Made by a program: the position numbers and the translations under genes. 64,000 nt of DNA from an uncultured Alistipes sp. GTDB lineage: Bacteria > Bacteroidota > Bacteroidia > Bacteroidales > Rikenellaceae. The notes below the pieces were generated by a model that was given only the letters and a program-made list of their open reading frames with translations, was not told the DNA's origin and did not search any database. Positions 9,039 through 17,484 of the stretch are shown here, in pieces. Position 1 is the stretch's first letter; each line of letters begins with the position of its first letter. Location of the stretch: NCBI GenBank assembly GCA_900545315.1, contig UQYM01000010.1, forward strand, positions 1-64,000, written 5' to 3'.

Positions 9039-11111
9039 CTATTTTGTTTCGCTTTGAGACAAACCGGTATAATATTCATAGAGCTCTTTTTGGGAGCGGA
9101 ACGGGGGCTCGCCATTCTGGTAGATGCGGTTCGAATCCGTCCCGTCGATCACACGCGCCGCCATATTATCCCGGAGACCATATTCAACCACACGACGCAA
9201 CTCCGCCCGGATCGTCCGGTCATGTACCGGCACATACACCTCCACACGGCGATTGAAGTTGCGGGTCATCCAGTCTGCCGAACCGAGATAGTAACGTTCA
9301 TGTCCTCCATTGCAGAAAATAATGATTCGCGAGTGCTCCAGATAGCGATCGATGATTCCCCGCAGTTCGATATTTTCGCTCTGTCCTGCCACACCCGGAA
9401 TCACCGAACAGTTGCCCCGCACCAACATGCGGATCTCAACCCCCGCATCGGAGGCCTCATACAGCTTGCGCACGATACGCTCATCGGTAATGTGGTTGAT
9501 TTTCCCCAGGATATAGGCTTTGCGGCCGGCTCGGGCATTGGCAATCTCGGTATCGATCCGGGCAAACAGCTGCTGCAACATGTTGTGCGGCGAGACCAAC
9601 AGCTGTTCAAAGTGCACCTGTTTTTCGGGATGGCGGATGAAATCGAAGACCGCATCAACCTCACGGGTAATCCGACGATCGGCCGTCAACAGGGTCACAT
9701 CGGTGTACAGTTTGGCATTCCCTTCGTGGAAATTTCCGGTGCTCACACAGACCACATCCCCTTTGGGTGAACCGATGTGGGTCAACTTGCCATGCACCTT
9801 CAACCCCTCAACACCAAAGAGCACATGAATCCCCGCATCCTGCATCTTTTTCGACCAGTTGATGTTCGACGACTCATCGAAACGGGCCAACAGCTCGACC
9901 ACCACCGTCACCTCCTTCCCATGGCGGGCCGCACAGATCAACGCTTTAACCACCTTGGAATCCTTTGCCAATCGATAGACGGTTGTCTTGATACTCTTCA
10001 CATCCCGGCTCAATGCAGCCTCCCGCAACAGCCGGATATAGTTTGAAAAGTTCTGGTAGGGATAGTGCAGGAAACGATCCTTCTTGCGCACCGCCTCCAG
10101 CGCACTGCCGTAGGTCTCAAACGGAGAGGTCATCATGGCCAGTTGCGGTGGAAACTTCAGATCGGAACGACCCACCGAAGGAAAGTTCATCAGATCCTTC
10201 ATATTGTGGTACCGCGATCCCGCATCACTGGTATCATATCGATCGATATGGAGTTTGGTACGGATATGACGCAACAGATCGCGCGGCATCTGCTTGTCAT
10301 AGACCAGACGTACCGGCTCCCCCTTTTTGCGGTTCTTCACCCCGCGGGCGATCTTCTCGACCAGATCCTCCCCCAATCCGCTGTCGAGTTCGATCTCGGC
10401 ATCGCGGGTAAACTTAAAGGTGTAAGCCTCGAACGAATCGTAATGCAACCCGGCAAAGATAAAGGGGAGACAGAACCGTACCACATCATCCAAAAACATG
10501 ATGCAGGTGCGCCCCTCTTCCGGCGGCAAGACAATGAAACGCCCGAACTCTCGTGTCGGCAACGCAATCAGCGCAAAATCCCGAATCGGGCGCCCGCTGC
10601 GAGGCCCCCTTCGCATCAGTTTAATCGCAAGATAGATCCCCGAATCCTTCAAATCACTCAACCAGGGCCCCTGCGTCGATATCAGCGGATAGGTCGAACT
10701 ATTCAGATCGGTCCGATAAACCATCTTGATGTAACGGATCTGCGACGGGGTGAGCTGCGTCTCGTCGATCAGATCGATGTGCTCCTTTTTGAGTTCCGCT
10801 TTGATCTGCTCGAATGTGGCCTCAAACTCCTGCAGGTAAGTTTTGGTCAACTTTTCAATCAGACGCAACTCCCGCAGAGCCATTGCCCGCGTCTGCCCAC
10901 CGTGGGGTCTCTCCTCGTATTCTACTACCCGCTTGAGGGTCGAGACCCGTACCCGATAAAACTCATCAAGATTGTTGGAATAGATGCCCAGAAAGGTGAG
11001 CCGCTCGAGCAACGGCACATTATCACGCTGGGCCTCCTGCAAAATGCGCCGGTTGAAATACATCCAACTCACATCTCGGTCCAACATCTTCACCACCTTT
11101 TTCTTCTCCAT
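9039..11111 (-). CDS. ppk1: Polyphosphate kinase 1
   Basis: A 690-residue kinase making inorganic polyphosphate from ATP, reversible, usually membrane-associated. The full PPK1 plan is visible: N domain starting RDVSWMYFNRRILQEA and LTFLGIYSNNLDEFYRVRV (about 12-56); head domain with the long mid region; then two HKD-like catalytic domains. The first has GLKVHGKLTHIG with His440, the expected phosphorylated histidine, and STGNFHEGNAKLYTD; the second has LEHSRIIIF with His593 and YYLGSADWMTRN. Length matches the family. It leads a two-gene operon with ppx. A phosphate transporter of the PiT class lies 11 kb away (22045-24273), consistent with an active phosphate-storage system. Confidence 0.97.
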   Translation of the reverse strand: MEKKKVVKMLDRDVSWMYFNRRILQEAQRDNVPLLERLTFLGIYSNNLDEFYRVRVSTLKRVVEYEERPHGGQTRAMALRELRLIEKLTKTYLQEFEATFEQIKAELKKEHIDLIDETQLTPSQIRYIKMVYRTDLNSSTYPLISTQGPWLSDLKDSGIYLAIKLMRRGPRSGRPIRDFALIALPTREFGRFIVLPPEEGRTCIMFLDDVVRFCLPFIFAGLHYDSFEAYTFKFTRDAEIELDSGLGEDLVEKIARGVKNRKKGEPVRLVYDKQMPRDLLRHIRTKLHIDRYDTSDAGSRYHNMKDLMNFPSVGRSDLKFPPQLAMMTSPFETYGSALEAVRKKDRFLHYPYQNFSNYIRLLREAALSRDVKSIKTTVYRLAKDSKVVKALICAARHGKEVTVVVELLARFDESSNINWSKKMQDAGIHVLFGVEGLKVHGKLTHIGSPKGDVVCVSTGNFHEGNAKLYTDVTLLTADRRITREVDAVFDFIRHPEKQVHFEQLLVSPHNMLQQLFARIDTEIANARAGRKAYILGKINHITDERIVRKLYEASDAGVEIRMLVRGNCSVIPGVAGQSENIELRGIIDRYLEHSRIIIFCNGGHERYYLGSADWMTRNFNRRVEVYVPVHDRTIRAELRRVVEYGLRDNMAARVIDGTDSNRIYQNGEPPFRSQKELYEYYTGLSQSETK

Positions 11112-11366
11112 ATCCTGCCTTTCAAATAACGTTCGCTAACTCAACTTGAAACCTTATTCCGTTTTCCTCTCCACCTGCAGCCTCACAAAACCCTTTTAAA
11201 CCTCGTTGCCCTTGCATACCAACTCTGCTACATGCCCGGAAGCCCTTGCTACACGTTTCTCACACCTGCAAAAATGGACCGGAAACCCGAATAAGTATAA
11301 AGACGTATTTTACACTGGGTCATGGTCTTTCTCCGGCCAAAGCGGCCAAAACCCCAAAATTTATGC

Positions 11367-11374
11367 TAAATTTG
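11367..11374 (+). promoter_or_regulatory. -7 box upstream of cysteate synthase
   Basis: TAAATTTG, a full TAnnTTTG match, 44 bases before the ATG at 11419. The -33 region has no clear TTTG. Confidence 0.5.
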
Positions 11375-11418
11375 TTCTGCTTTAAATACGTCAAAACGAA
11401 TTCATTTGTACTAAGATA

Positions 11419-12711
11419 ATGAAAAATTTCAGCGCTACGAAGTACACACTGCAAAATGTCACCACCGGCCGCACATTCGAAGATACCGGCTGGCTTCTGG
11501 ACGATCCTCAAGGCGGCGAACCCTCATTGATTCGCGCCCGCTACGCCCAGCGTCAAATCGAGATCGGCCCTGAAGAGATGGGTATCTACCGTTTCGCCGA
11601 CTGGCTGCCCGTAGGTCGCATGTTGAAGGGGTCGTGCGCTCCCGTAACTTACAAAAGCGAAAAACTGGCCAAAGCCCTCGGGCTCAAAAACCTCTACATT
11701 ACCTTTAACGGCTACTACCCCAAGATCGGTGCCAACATGCGCACCTGCTCGTTCAAAGAGACCGAAGCCTACTCGGTTTGCGCTCGTCTGCGGGCAGACC
11801 ATGAACACAAAATTTTGGTGGTAGCTTCGGCCGGTAATACCGCCCGTGCCTTCGCACAGGTCTGCTCGGATAACAACATTCCCCTGCTGCTGAGCGTACC
11901 CGAAGACAACCTCGATGCCCTGTGGTTCGATGCTCCGCTCAACGACTGCGTCAAATTGATCGCAGCCCGCAAAGGCGGCGACTATTTCGATGCTATTCAT
12001 CTAAGCAATTTGGTCCTCAAATCGGATAAATTCCTGGCCGAAGGTGGCGCCAAAAACATTGCCCGCCGTGATGGTATGGCCACTACGGTTTTGTCGGCAA
12101 CCACCTTTATCGGCCGTATCCCCGACTACTACTTCCAAGCAATCGGTAGCGGCACCGGAGCCATTGCAGCCTGGGAAGCCAACCTGCGTCTGATCGAAGA
12201 TGGCCGTTTCGGCTCCCACAAGATGAAGCTGATGGTATCGCAAAACCTGCCGTTCGTTCCGATGTACAAGGCCTGGAAAGCCAAGTCCCGGGCGCTGCTG
12301 CCCTATGATGTGGATCAGGCCCGTATCGATGCCGAATCGATCGATGCCAAAGTGCTGTCGAACCGTAAACCGCCCTACTCGACCGGCGGTGGCCTGTACG
12401 ACGCCCTGATCGATACCGATGGAGATATTCTGGCTGCAACCAACGAAGAGGCCCGTGCAGCGAAAAAACTGTTCAAAGAGACCGAAGGGGTCGATATCTA
12501 CTCTGCCCCGGGTATTGCACTTGCCTCGCTGATCAACGCTATCAAGGCCGGCGAAGTTGATCCCGAAAAGATCGTGATGCTGAACGTCACCGGCGGCGGC
12601 GAACAACATTGCCAAGAGGGCAAACAGCTGCACTACCTGAAACCCTCCCTGGTATTCGATTTCGATCCCGACCCCAACGAGGTGATCGACAAGGTCTCGG
12701 CCCTGTTTTAA
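11419..12711 (+). CDS. Cysteate synthase (threonine-synthase-like PLP enzyme)
   Basis: A 430-residue fold-type II PLP enzyme. It resembles methanogen cysteate synthase, which makes L-cysteate from O-phosphoserine and sulfite, much more than ordinary ThrC. Shared segments, as I recall the Methanosarcina protein: APVTYKSE and LGLKNLYITFNGY (about 74-99), TCSFKETEA with the likely PLP lysine Lys113, VVASAGNTARAFA (about 134-146), PDYYFQAIGSGTGAIAAWEA (about 236-254, phosphate cup GSGTG), SQNLPFVPMYKAW, VLSNRKPPYSTGGGLYDALIDTDG, and MLNVTGGGEQH. The classical bacterial ThrC N-terminus is absent. In Alistipes relatives cysteate is the head-group precursor of sulfonolipids (condensed with acyl-ACP to give capnine-type bases), so that role is inferred here. 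It is monocistronic, and no sulfonolipid acyltransferase is in this window. Automatic annotation may label it threonine synthase. Confidence 0.85.
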   Translation: MKNFSATKYTLQNVTTGRTFEDTGWLLDDPQGGEPSLIRARYAQRQIEIGPEEMGIYRFADWLPVGRMLKGSCAPVTYKSEKLAKALGLKNLYITFNGYYPKIGANMRTCSFKETEAYSVCARLRADHEHKILVVASAGNTARAFAQVCSDNNIPLLLSVPEDNLDALWFDAPLNDCVKLIAARKGGDYFDAIHLSNLVLKSDKFLAEGGAKNIARRDGMATTVLSATTFIGRIPDYYFQAIGSGTGAIAAWEANLRLIEDGRFGSHKMKLMVSQNLPFVPMYKAWKAKSRALLPYDVDQARIDAESIDAKVLSNRKPPYSTGGGLYDALIDTDGDILAATNEEARAAKKLFKETEGVDIYSAPGIALASLINAIKAGEVDPEKIVMLNVTGGGEQHCQEGKQLHYLKPSLVFDFDPDPNEVIDKVSALF

Positions 12712-13119
12712 CCTCTCCTCGCCATTCAGCATTCTGGGGGCTGCGCACCTGTGCTGAGGTTTCCACATAGCTGAATAAGGTTCTTTGGACCGAGGTGGAG
12801 AATAAAAGTGCGGGAGGGGAATAAAAGCCTGAGGACAGAGAATTGGGAATCAGGAATTGGGAAATCGCTATCAGGAAGCTGGGATTAGCCACAAGTAGGC
12901 AGAACAGCGTTCTGGAGCAAGCAGGCTAAAAAGCCCTTTCAAGTCCAATCGCCCTACCGGCCTTTCGCAATCATAAGGCTGCAAGGCTTGTCAATGCTGC
13001 AAGGCCTACCCCTCAACTCGCGATGGTGACAAGGTGGTGAGCGATAGCGACCGGCATCGATTCATCCATCCGACCAATTGGCAAACAACGAAAAACAGAC
13101 GATTCACATAGCATAAAAC
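12712..13119. other. Intergenic region after cysteate synthase
   Basis: About 400 bases without a supported gene, between convergent genes. Short imperfect repeats occur (GCTGCAAGGC twice near 12980-13004, AATTGGGA twice near 12840-12870). No function recognised. Confidence 0.5.
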
Positions 13120-13156
13120 AAGAGGCGCCCCGGAGAGATTCTCCGGGGCGCCTCTT
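13120..13156 (-). terminator. GC-rich terminator hairpin between convergent genes
   Basis: Perfect 17-base arms (13120-13136, 13140-13156) with a GAT loop; a T-rich stretch follows on the reverse strand (TTGTTTTATG). It best serves the NhaD gene, about 150 bases past its stop, and may also block the convergent cysteate synthase transcript. Confidence 0.75.
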
Positions 13157-13304
13157 TGTATTTGCAGCCTCGCCTCGAACGGCACTTTCCAGCTCTTAAG
13201 TTTTAAGTAGCGCTTTTCATCTCAAGAGCAGCTCCCAACAAGATCGAACGCAGGGAGAATGAGTCGTTGCTACTATCGATTGATTCGCTCAGTGGCGTTG
13301 GGCG

Positions 13305-14744
13305 CTACAACGCTGCGCCCAACTTAAGCCACTCGATGAATACGAAGACAGCCGCACCAGCCAAATAACCGGCTAAAGCCATCAACGTAATGTGCTTCAT
13401 ATACCAAGCGAAATTGATCTTTTCGAGACCCATAACCACTACACCGGCAGCAGAACCGATAATCAGCAAACTTCCACCCACACCGGCGCAATAAGCAAGG
13501 AAGAGCCAGAAGGGACCATCCTGCACGAAGTGCTGCATGAAATCGGGATCGGCTAATGAACCGACCGTTGCAGGATCGACAATCGGATACATACCCATCG
13601 CTCCAGCAACCAACGGCACATTGTCGACAATCGACGACATGAAACCGATAATCACATTGATCAGATAGATGTTGTGCAGTTTTTCATTGAGGAATTGGGC
13701 GGCGGAATTCAGGATACCGGTCGATTGCAGTGCAGCCACAGCCAGCAGAATACCGAGGAAGAAGAGGATCGTCGGAATATCGATGTGACGGATCACCTTG
13801 GTTACACGATGCTTATCACACTCAGCAATATCGACTTTTTTGCGGTACAACAGTTCAGTATAGACCCACATGATGCCCAACGCCAGCATGATGCCCATAA
13901 ACGGAGGCAGACTGGTCAACGATTTGAAAACGGGCACAAACAACAGGCAGGCAATACCCAAGATCAGCATGGTCATCCGCTCACCGGGGGTCAACACCTG
14001 CTCGACGTTTGACATCGCTTTATCTTCCGATCCATCGGATGCAATAGTTCCGTGCATCATGCGCGAAGCAATCAATACCGGGACCAAAGTCGATACCAAG
14101 CTCGGCAACAACAGCGACTCAACCAATGGTAGAGAGGTCACATTCCCCTTAACCCACAACATAATGGTAGTTACATCACCGATCGGAGACCAGGCTCCAC
14201 CACTGTTTGCTGCGATGATGATGATACTGGCAAAAAGCCATCTGTCCTTTTGCGCAGGGATGATTCTACGGATCAACATCACCATCACGATGGCTGTAGT
14301 CATGTTATCCAGCACAGCCGACATGAAGAAGGTCAACAGTGCAATCAGCCATAACAAGGACCGTTTATTCCGGGTCGCAATTCGATTGGTAATAATCGAA
14401 AAGCCCCCGTGAACATCGATCAACTCGACAATGGTCATAGCTCCGATCAGGAAGAAGAGGGTTTCAGAAATTTCCCCCAAATGATCTACGATTTGTACTC
14501 CGGAGATGAAACGTACACACTGTTCGACCAAAGGCAGGCCTGCCAGACTGGGATTATTAACCAGAAACTCATTGAACGCCTCACCATCCATTTGAGGCAC
14601 TACCAACGGCGACGTAACAATGTACAAGGCCCAAAGAATTCCTCCGGTCAACAACGCCGTTGCCGCTTTGTTCACCTCCAATTTGTGTTCCATGGCGACA
14701 CAGAAGTATCCGACCAGAAACACCGCTACCATTACACCCAACAT
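13305..14744 (-). CDS. nhaD: NhaD-type Na+/H+ antiporter
   Basis: Inner-membrane sodium/proton antiporter of the NhaD branch of the ion-transporter superfamily, 479 residues with about 12-13 hydrophobic helices. Diagnostic stretches are ETLFFLIGAMTIVELIDVHGGFSIITNRI, FFMSAVLDNMTTAIVMVMLIRRI, IIIAANSGGAWSPIGDVTTIMLW and, in the second half, GFMSSIVDNVPLVAGAMGMY and YCAGVGGSLLIIGSAAGVV, the paired DNM/DNVP and SPIGD-type motifs expected for NhaD. It starts only nine bases from the divergent lipoprotein gene if both upstream ATGs are used; an internal ATG at 14732 is an alternative start. Likely role: sodium and pH homeostasis. Confidence 0.93.
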   Translation of the reverse strand: MLGVMVAVFLVGYFCVAMEHKLEVNKAATALLTGGILWALYIVTSPLVVPQMDGEAFNEFLVNNPSLAGLPLVEQCVRFISGVQIVDHLGEISETLFFLIGAMTIVELIDVHGGFSIITNRIATRNKRSLLWLIALLTFFMSAVLDNMTTAIVMVMLIRRIIPAQKDRWLFASIIIIAANSGGAWSPIGDVTTIMLWVKGNVTSLPLVESLLLPSLVSTLVPVLIASRMMHGTIASDGSEDKAMSNVEQVLTPGERMTMLILGIACLLFVPVFKSLTSLPPFMGIMLALGIMWVYTELLYRKKVDIAECDKHRVTKVIRHIDIPTILFFLGILLAVAALQSTGILNSAAQFLNEKLHNIYLINVIIGFMSSIVDNVPLVAGAMGMYPIVDPATVGSLADPDFMQHFVQDGPFWLFLAYCAGVGGSLLIIGSAAGVVVMGLEKINFAWYMKHITLMALAGYLAGAAVFVFIEWLKLGAAL

Positions 14745-14753
14745 ACTATCTAA

Positions 14754-15527
14754 ATGAATTTTATTTTGAAAAATTTCTCCTGGATGCTGCTTTTAGGAGT
14801 AATTTTGGGTTACTCCTGTTCCCAACGTGTCCGAATGCACGTCAGCCAACCTATCGCACAATCAGAACCTCTTGCAGCCTCTTCAGTACAGGTGCTGTCA
14901 CTCAACGACAGCGTACAGCATGAAGCCGTATGGATCGGATCCCTAAAAATCGGGGACAACGGTTTTGCCAAAACCGGCAATCTGGACACAACCCTGCGAT
15001 TGGCACGGGAAGAGGCGGCCAAAGTGGGCGGAAATCTGATCAAAATCACCAAACACAAAGCACCAAGCACATTTGGCAGCAGTTGTCACCGAATCGAAGC
15101 CGATATCTATCAGATCGACCCCCCGATAGCAATTGCGTCCTCATTACTGTTCGACAGCACCTATTACCGCCAGGGGAAGTGTGTCCTACATCTTTTCCGC
15201 AAAGCGGCGTGGGGTGCAGCACTCTATTACGATATCACCATCAACGACTCTATTCTGACCCGATCCGGCAACAACTGGATCGAAACCATTGTTCTCCCGG
15301 CCACAGGCGTAACGACCCTCTCTGCTGCCACCGAGAGCAGGTCCAGTGTCACCCTAAACCTGCAACCGGGATACCACTATTACATTCGTTGTGGGGTCAA
15401 CCTTGGTGTTTTGGTCGGAAGGCCGACTCTGGAGGTTGTCGATCCGGAGGTTGCCAAAGCCGAAATCGCAGCGATCCAGCAAACTGCATCGGAAGCAACA
15501 CCTACCCCAAACACACCACAACAATAG
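14754..15527 (+). CDS. Lipoprotein with a DUF2846-like C-terminal domain
   Basis: Predicted 257-residue lipoprotein of unknown function. The signal is MNFILKNFSWMLLLGVILGYSC with Cys22 as lipidation site; the later ATG at 14784 would leave a signal with no charged residue and is less likely. Residues about 58-120 contain AREEAAKVGGNLIKIT and a Ser-Ser-Cys-His stretch, like small envelope lipoproteins that sense or bind small ligands. Residues about 130-235 look like DUF2846: a short strand with a small-protein name site, then SVTLNLQPGYHYYIRCGV and GVLVGRPTLEVVDPEVAKAEI. The C-terminus is a Pro/Thr-rich tail. It precedes an outer-membrane barrel gene by 31 bases in the same direction, so they are probably cotranscribed. 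Confidence 0.75.
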   Translation: MNFILKNFSWMLLLGVILGYSCSQRVRMHVSQPIAQSEPLAASSVQVLSLNDSVQHEAVWIGSLKIGDNGFAKTGNLDTTLRLAREEAAKVGGNLIKITKHKAPSTFGSSCHRIEADIYQIDPPIAIASSLLFDSTYYRQGKCVLHLFRKAAWGAALYYDITINDSILTRSGNNWIETIVLPATGVTTLSAATESRSSVTLNLQPGYHYYIRCGVNLGVLVGRPTLEVVDPEVAKAEIAAIQQTASEATPTPNTPQQ

Positions 15528-15558
15528 CCTGAACATTCATCCCTAAAACTACAAACCT

Positions 15559-16368
15559 ATGAAAAAACTACTACTCATTGCCTTTGCTTTAGGGCTATGC
15601 TCCACCAGTTTGGGACAAGATCTACTCGTTACGGCCAAAGGCGACACCATACGGTGCAAGATTCTATCACAAACCGACCAGCAAATTTTCATTTCAACAC
15701 TGCAACCGGATAGAACTAAGATCAGTTCATACGTTGCCAAAGACACCATCCAAACCATCATACCCGGATACTTCGCAAATGGGAACCTTGCTGTCACCCC
15801 TCTTGACACGCCACAAACGAACCTTACCCCTCAAAAGAAAAAGAAACGTGCGGAAGATGGTGTACGATTCGCCATATCGGGCGGTTACAGCGCCCGTTTA
15901 GGCAAACTGGCCGAGGGCGTCCCCAGCAGCTACCGCCATGGATTTACCATCAATGGTGATCTGGCCGGGTTCTTCAGCGATTATATAGGATTAGGAGTCT
16001 TTGCCAATTACAGAAAGTATAGCGAAGCGGATGTTAGCAGTTGGATTGTGGGACCAAAACTGCTCATTCGAGTCTATAACCGCACCAAAAACAGTGCTTT
16101 GATTCTCGGAGTGGGCCTTGGATACACCACCTATAAGGGACAGCTCTGGACCTCAAAACTCAATACAGCGACCGGAGCATCATTCGGCTCCACCACAGAG
16201 ATCGGCTATGAGATCGGTCTCGGTAAAGCTGCCGCCCTGATGTTCAACCTGAGTGTCGCAACCGCCACGATCGGCACCCTTAAAGCCGACGGCCGGACCT
16301 ACGATCTGGATCAGAGAGAGAGCCTCAATGCCATTAACTTGACCATCGGTATCGTCTTCGGACGTTAG
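15559..16368 (+). CDS. Small outer-membrane beta-barrel protein
   Basis: Predicted 269-residue secreted protein of unknown function. A signal peptide covers residues 1-19 (MKKLLLIAFALGLCSTSLG). Residues about 20-80 form a small domain (LLVTAKGDTIRCKIL... TIQTIIPGYF) of the kind that often precedes Bacteroidota barrels. After a basic linker (KKKKR) the rest alternates hydrophobic and polar residues with many Gly/Tyr turns (FAISGGYSARLG, LILGVGLGYTTYKG, YEIGLGKAAALMFNLSVATA) and ends in INLTIGIVFGR, as in an eight-strand outer-membrane barrel. Together with the lipoprotein upstream it may form an envelope pair. Confidence 0.75.
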   Translation: MKKLLLIAFALGLCSTSLGQDLLVTAKGDTIRCKILSQTDQQIFISTLQPDRTKISSYVAKDTIQTIIPGYFANGNLAVTPLDTPQTNLTPQKKKKRAEDGVRFAISGGYSARLGKLAEGVPSSYRHGFTINGDLAGFFSDYIGLGVFANYRKYSEADVSSWIVGPKLLIRVYNRTKNSALILGVGLGYTTYKGQLWTSKLNTATGASFGSTTEIGYEIGLGKAAALMFNLSVATATIGTLKADGRTYDLDQRESLNAINLTIGIVFGR

Positions 16369-16670
16369 GTTGACTGTAAGGTGCCCTATCCGATAGAGAG
16401 ATCCCATTCAAAGAATGCGGTATAAAATGCTGAATCATAAGAACACAGGCCCAAATAGTCGGCATCCCATAAGCCGTCTATTCTGCAATACGGGTGTCTT
16501 CAGCATAGCATCTCATTGTCAGCCGTATTGGCACCCTGGGATCACTCCAATCACAAAAAAGCCTGCAGAGATTCTACAACCACCATATCAGGGGACACTG
16601 GGGAACACTCCGGGTACATAACACTAAGCTGATATTGATTGGCTCTATTCCCTGAAGATACAAACACAAC
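16369..16670. other. Intergenic region before convergent terminator
   Basis: About 300 bases between convergent genes, with no supported gene or repeat; only the terminator hairpin at its right edge was recognised. Confidence 0.5.
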
Positions 16671-16714
16671 AAAAGAGCGAACCAAACGATAATAACCTTT
16701 TGGTTCGCTCTTTT
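16671..16714 (-). terminator. Terminator hairpin for the trmN6-DUF4831-alkD cluster
   Basis: Perfect 16-base arms (16671-16686, 16699-16714) whose ends are A4 and T4, usable in both directions. It lies 80 bases past the alkD stop. Confidence 0.75.
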
Positions 16715-16793
16715 ATTGATTTATACCGTATGGCAGGAATGGGCTCTGCTGAGTTTTTCTCCGAAATGTCAGCCCTCTCCAGAAGGCAGTTCC

Positions 16794-17462
16794 CTACTCC
16801 TCTGGCAGCATACTCATTACTTCCGATGAGAGTTCCTGCAACTGGGGCAATTGGGAGTCTGCATATCGTTTTGCGATGTCGGTCACCACACGTTGCACCC
16901 CCTCCGACAGCATGGCACACCGGCTAAATGCGTTGACGGCTCCGCGAATCAGCAATGGTTCGGGCTCATGTTCCGACAACATCTGATCAGTCTCATGCAA
17001 CAAGCTCTTGGTTCGGGCCTCATCACACAACGGACCGCATGCCACACGCAACAACATCAACAGCCCTGCATACCGCAAATAGAGCTCATTGGAGGCCAAC
17101 CAATCCGAAATTTTCTCCACAGCTGCTGTTGTACGCGAGAAGAGATACATCACCGTCAGTTCGACAATCTCCGGATTGGTGAAATCCCGGCTCCACTGCT
17201 CCACCTGCTCTGCAGTTACGCAGGCCGGATCCTCAACAAACAGCGCTGCCAACTTCAGCTCACGCACCTGCTGCTGATACAAAAGCAGTGCAAGAGAGTG
17301 GTTGGGACCATACTCTCTTGCAATGTCACGAATGGTCGGCACCGAAACCCCATAATTGAGCGGATAGACAATGCCCCGCTCCTGCATGGCTCCGGTTACC
17401 GCACCGTTCATCTCGACCTTGAGACGCTTCAAAAGCTGAAGCATCAAAGCCGTATTATCCAT
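16794..17462 (-). CDS. DNA alkylation repair protein, AlkD-like HEAT-repeat family
   Basis: A 222-residue all-helical protein resembling AlkD-type DNA glycosylases, which remove 3- and 7-alkylpurines without base flipping. The family pattern is visible: NYGVSVPTIRDIAREYGPNHSLALLLYQQQVRELKLAALFV near the N-terminus (a helix ending in VRELKLAA is typical), then DFTNPEIVELTVMYLFSRT and successive two-helix repeats with WLASNELYLRYAGLLMLLR. The catalytic tryptophan and aspartate of Bacillus AlkD cannot be placed securely from this single sequence, so activity is not certain. It is the last gene of a three-gene cluster, 22 bases after the DUF4831 gene. Confidence 0.8.
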   Translation of the reverse strand: MDNTALMLQLLKRLKVEMNGAVTGAMQERGIVYPLNYGVSVPTIRDIAREYGPNHSLALLLYQQQVRELKLAALFVEDPACVTAEQVEQWSRDFTNPEIVELTVMYLFSRTTAAVEKISDWLASNELYLRYAGLLMLLRVACGPLCDEARTKSLLHETDQMLSEHEPEPLLIRGAVNAFSRCAMLSEGVQRVVTDIAKRYADSQLPQLQELSSEVMSMLPEE

Positions 17463-17484
17463 ATTCTTACAGATTACCAGTTAA

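Noticed and set aside
10065..11129. Forward open frame of 354 codons
   Set aside because: Antisense to ppk1; low stop frequency is a by-product of codon use in the real gene.
11419..12711. Threonine synthase (thrC)
   Set aside because: Fold is related, but conserved segments match cysteate synthase and the classical bacterial ThrC N-terminus is missing.
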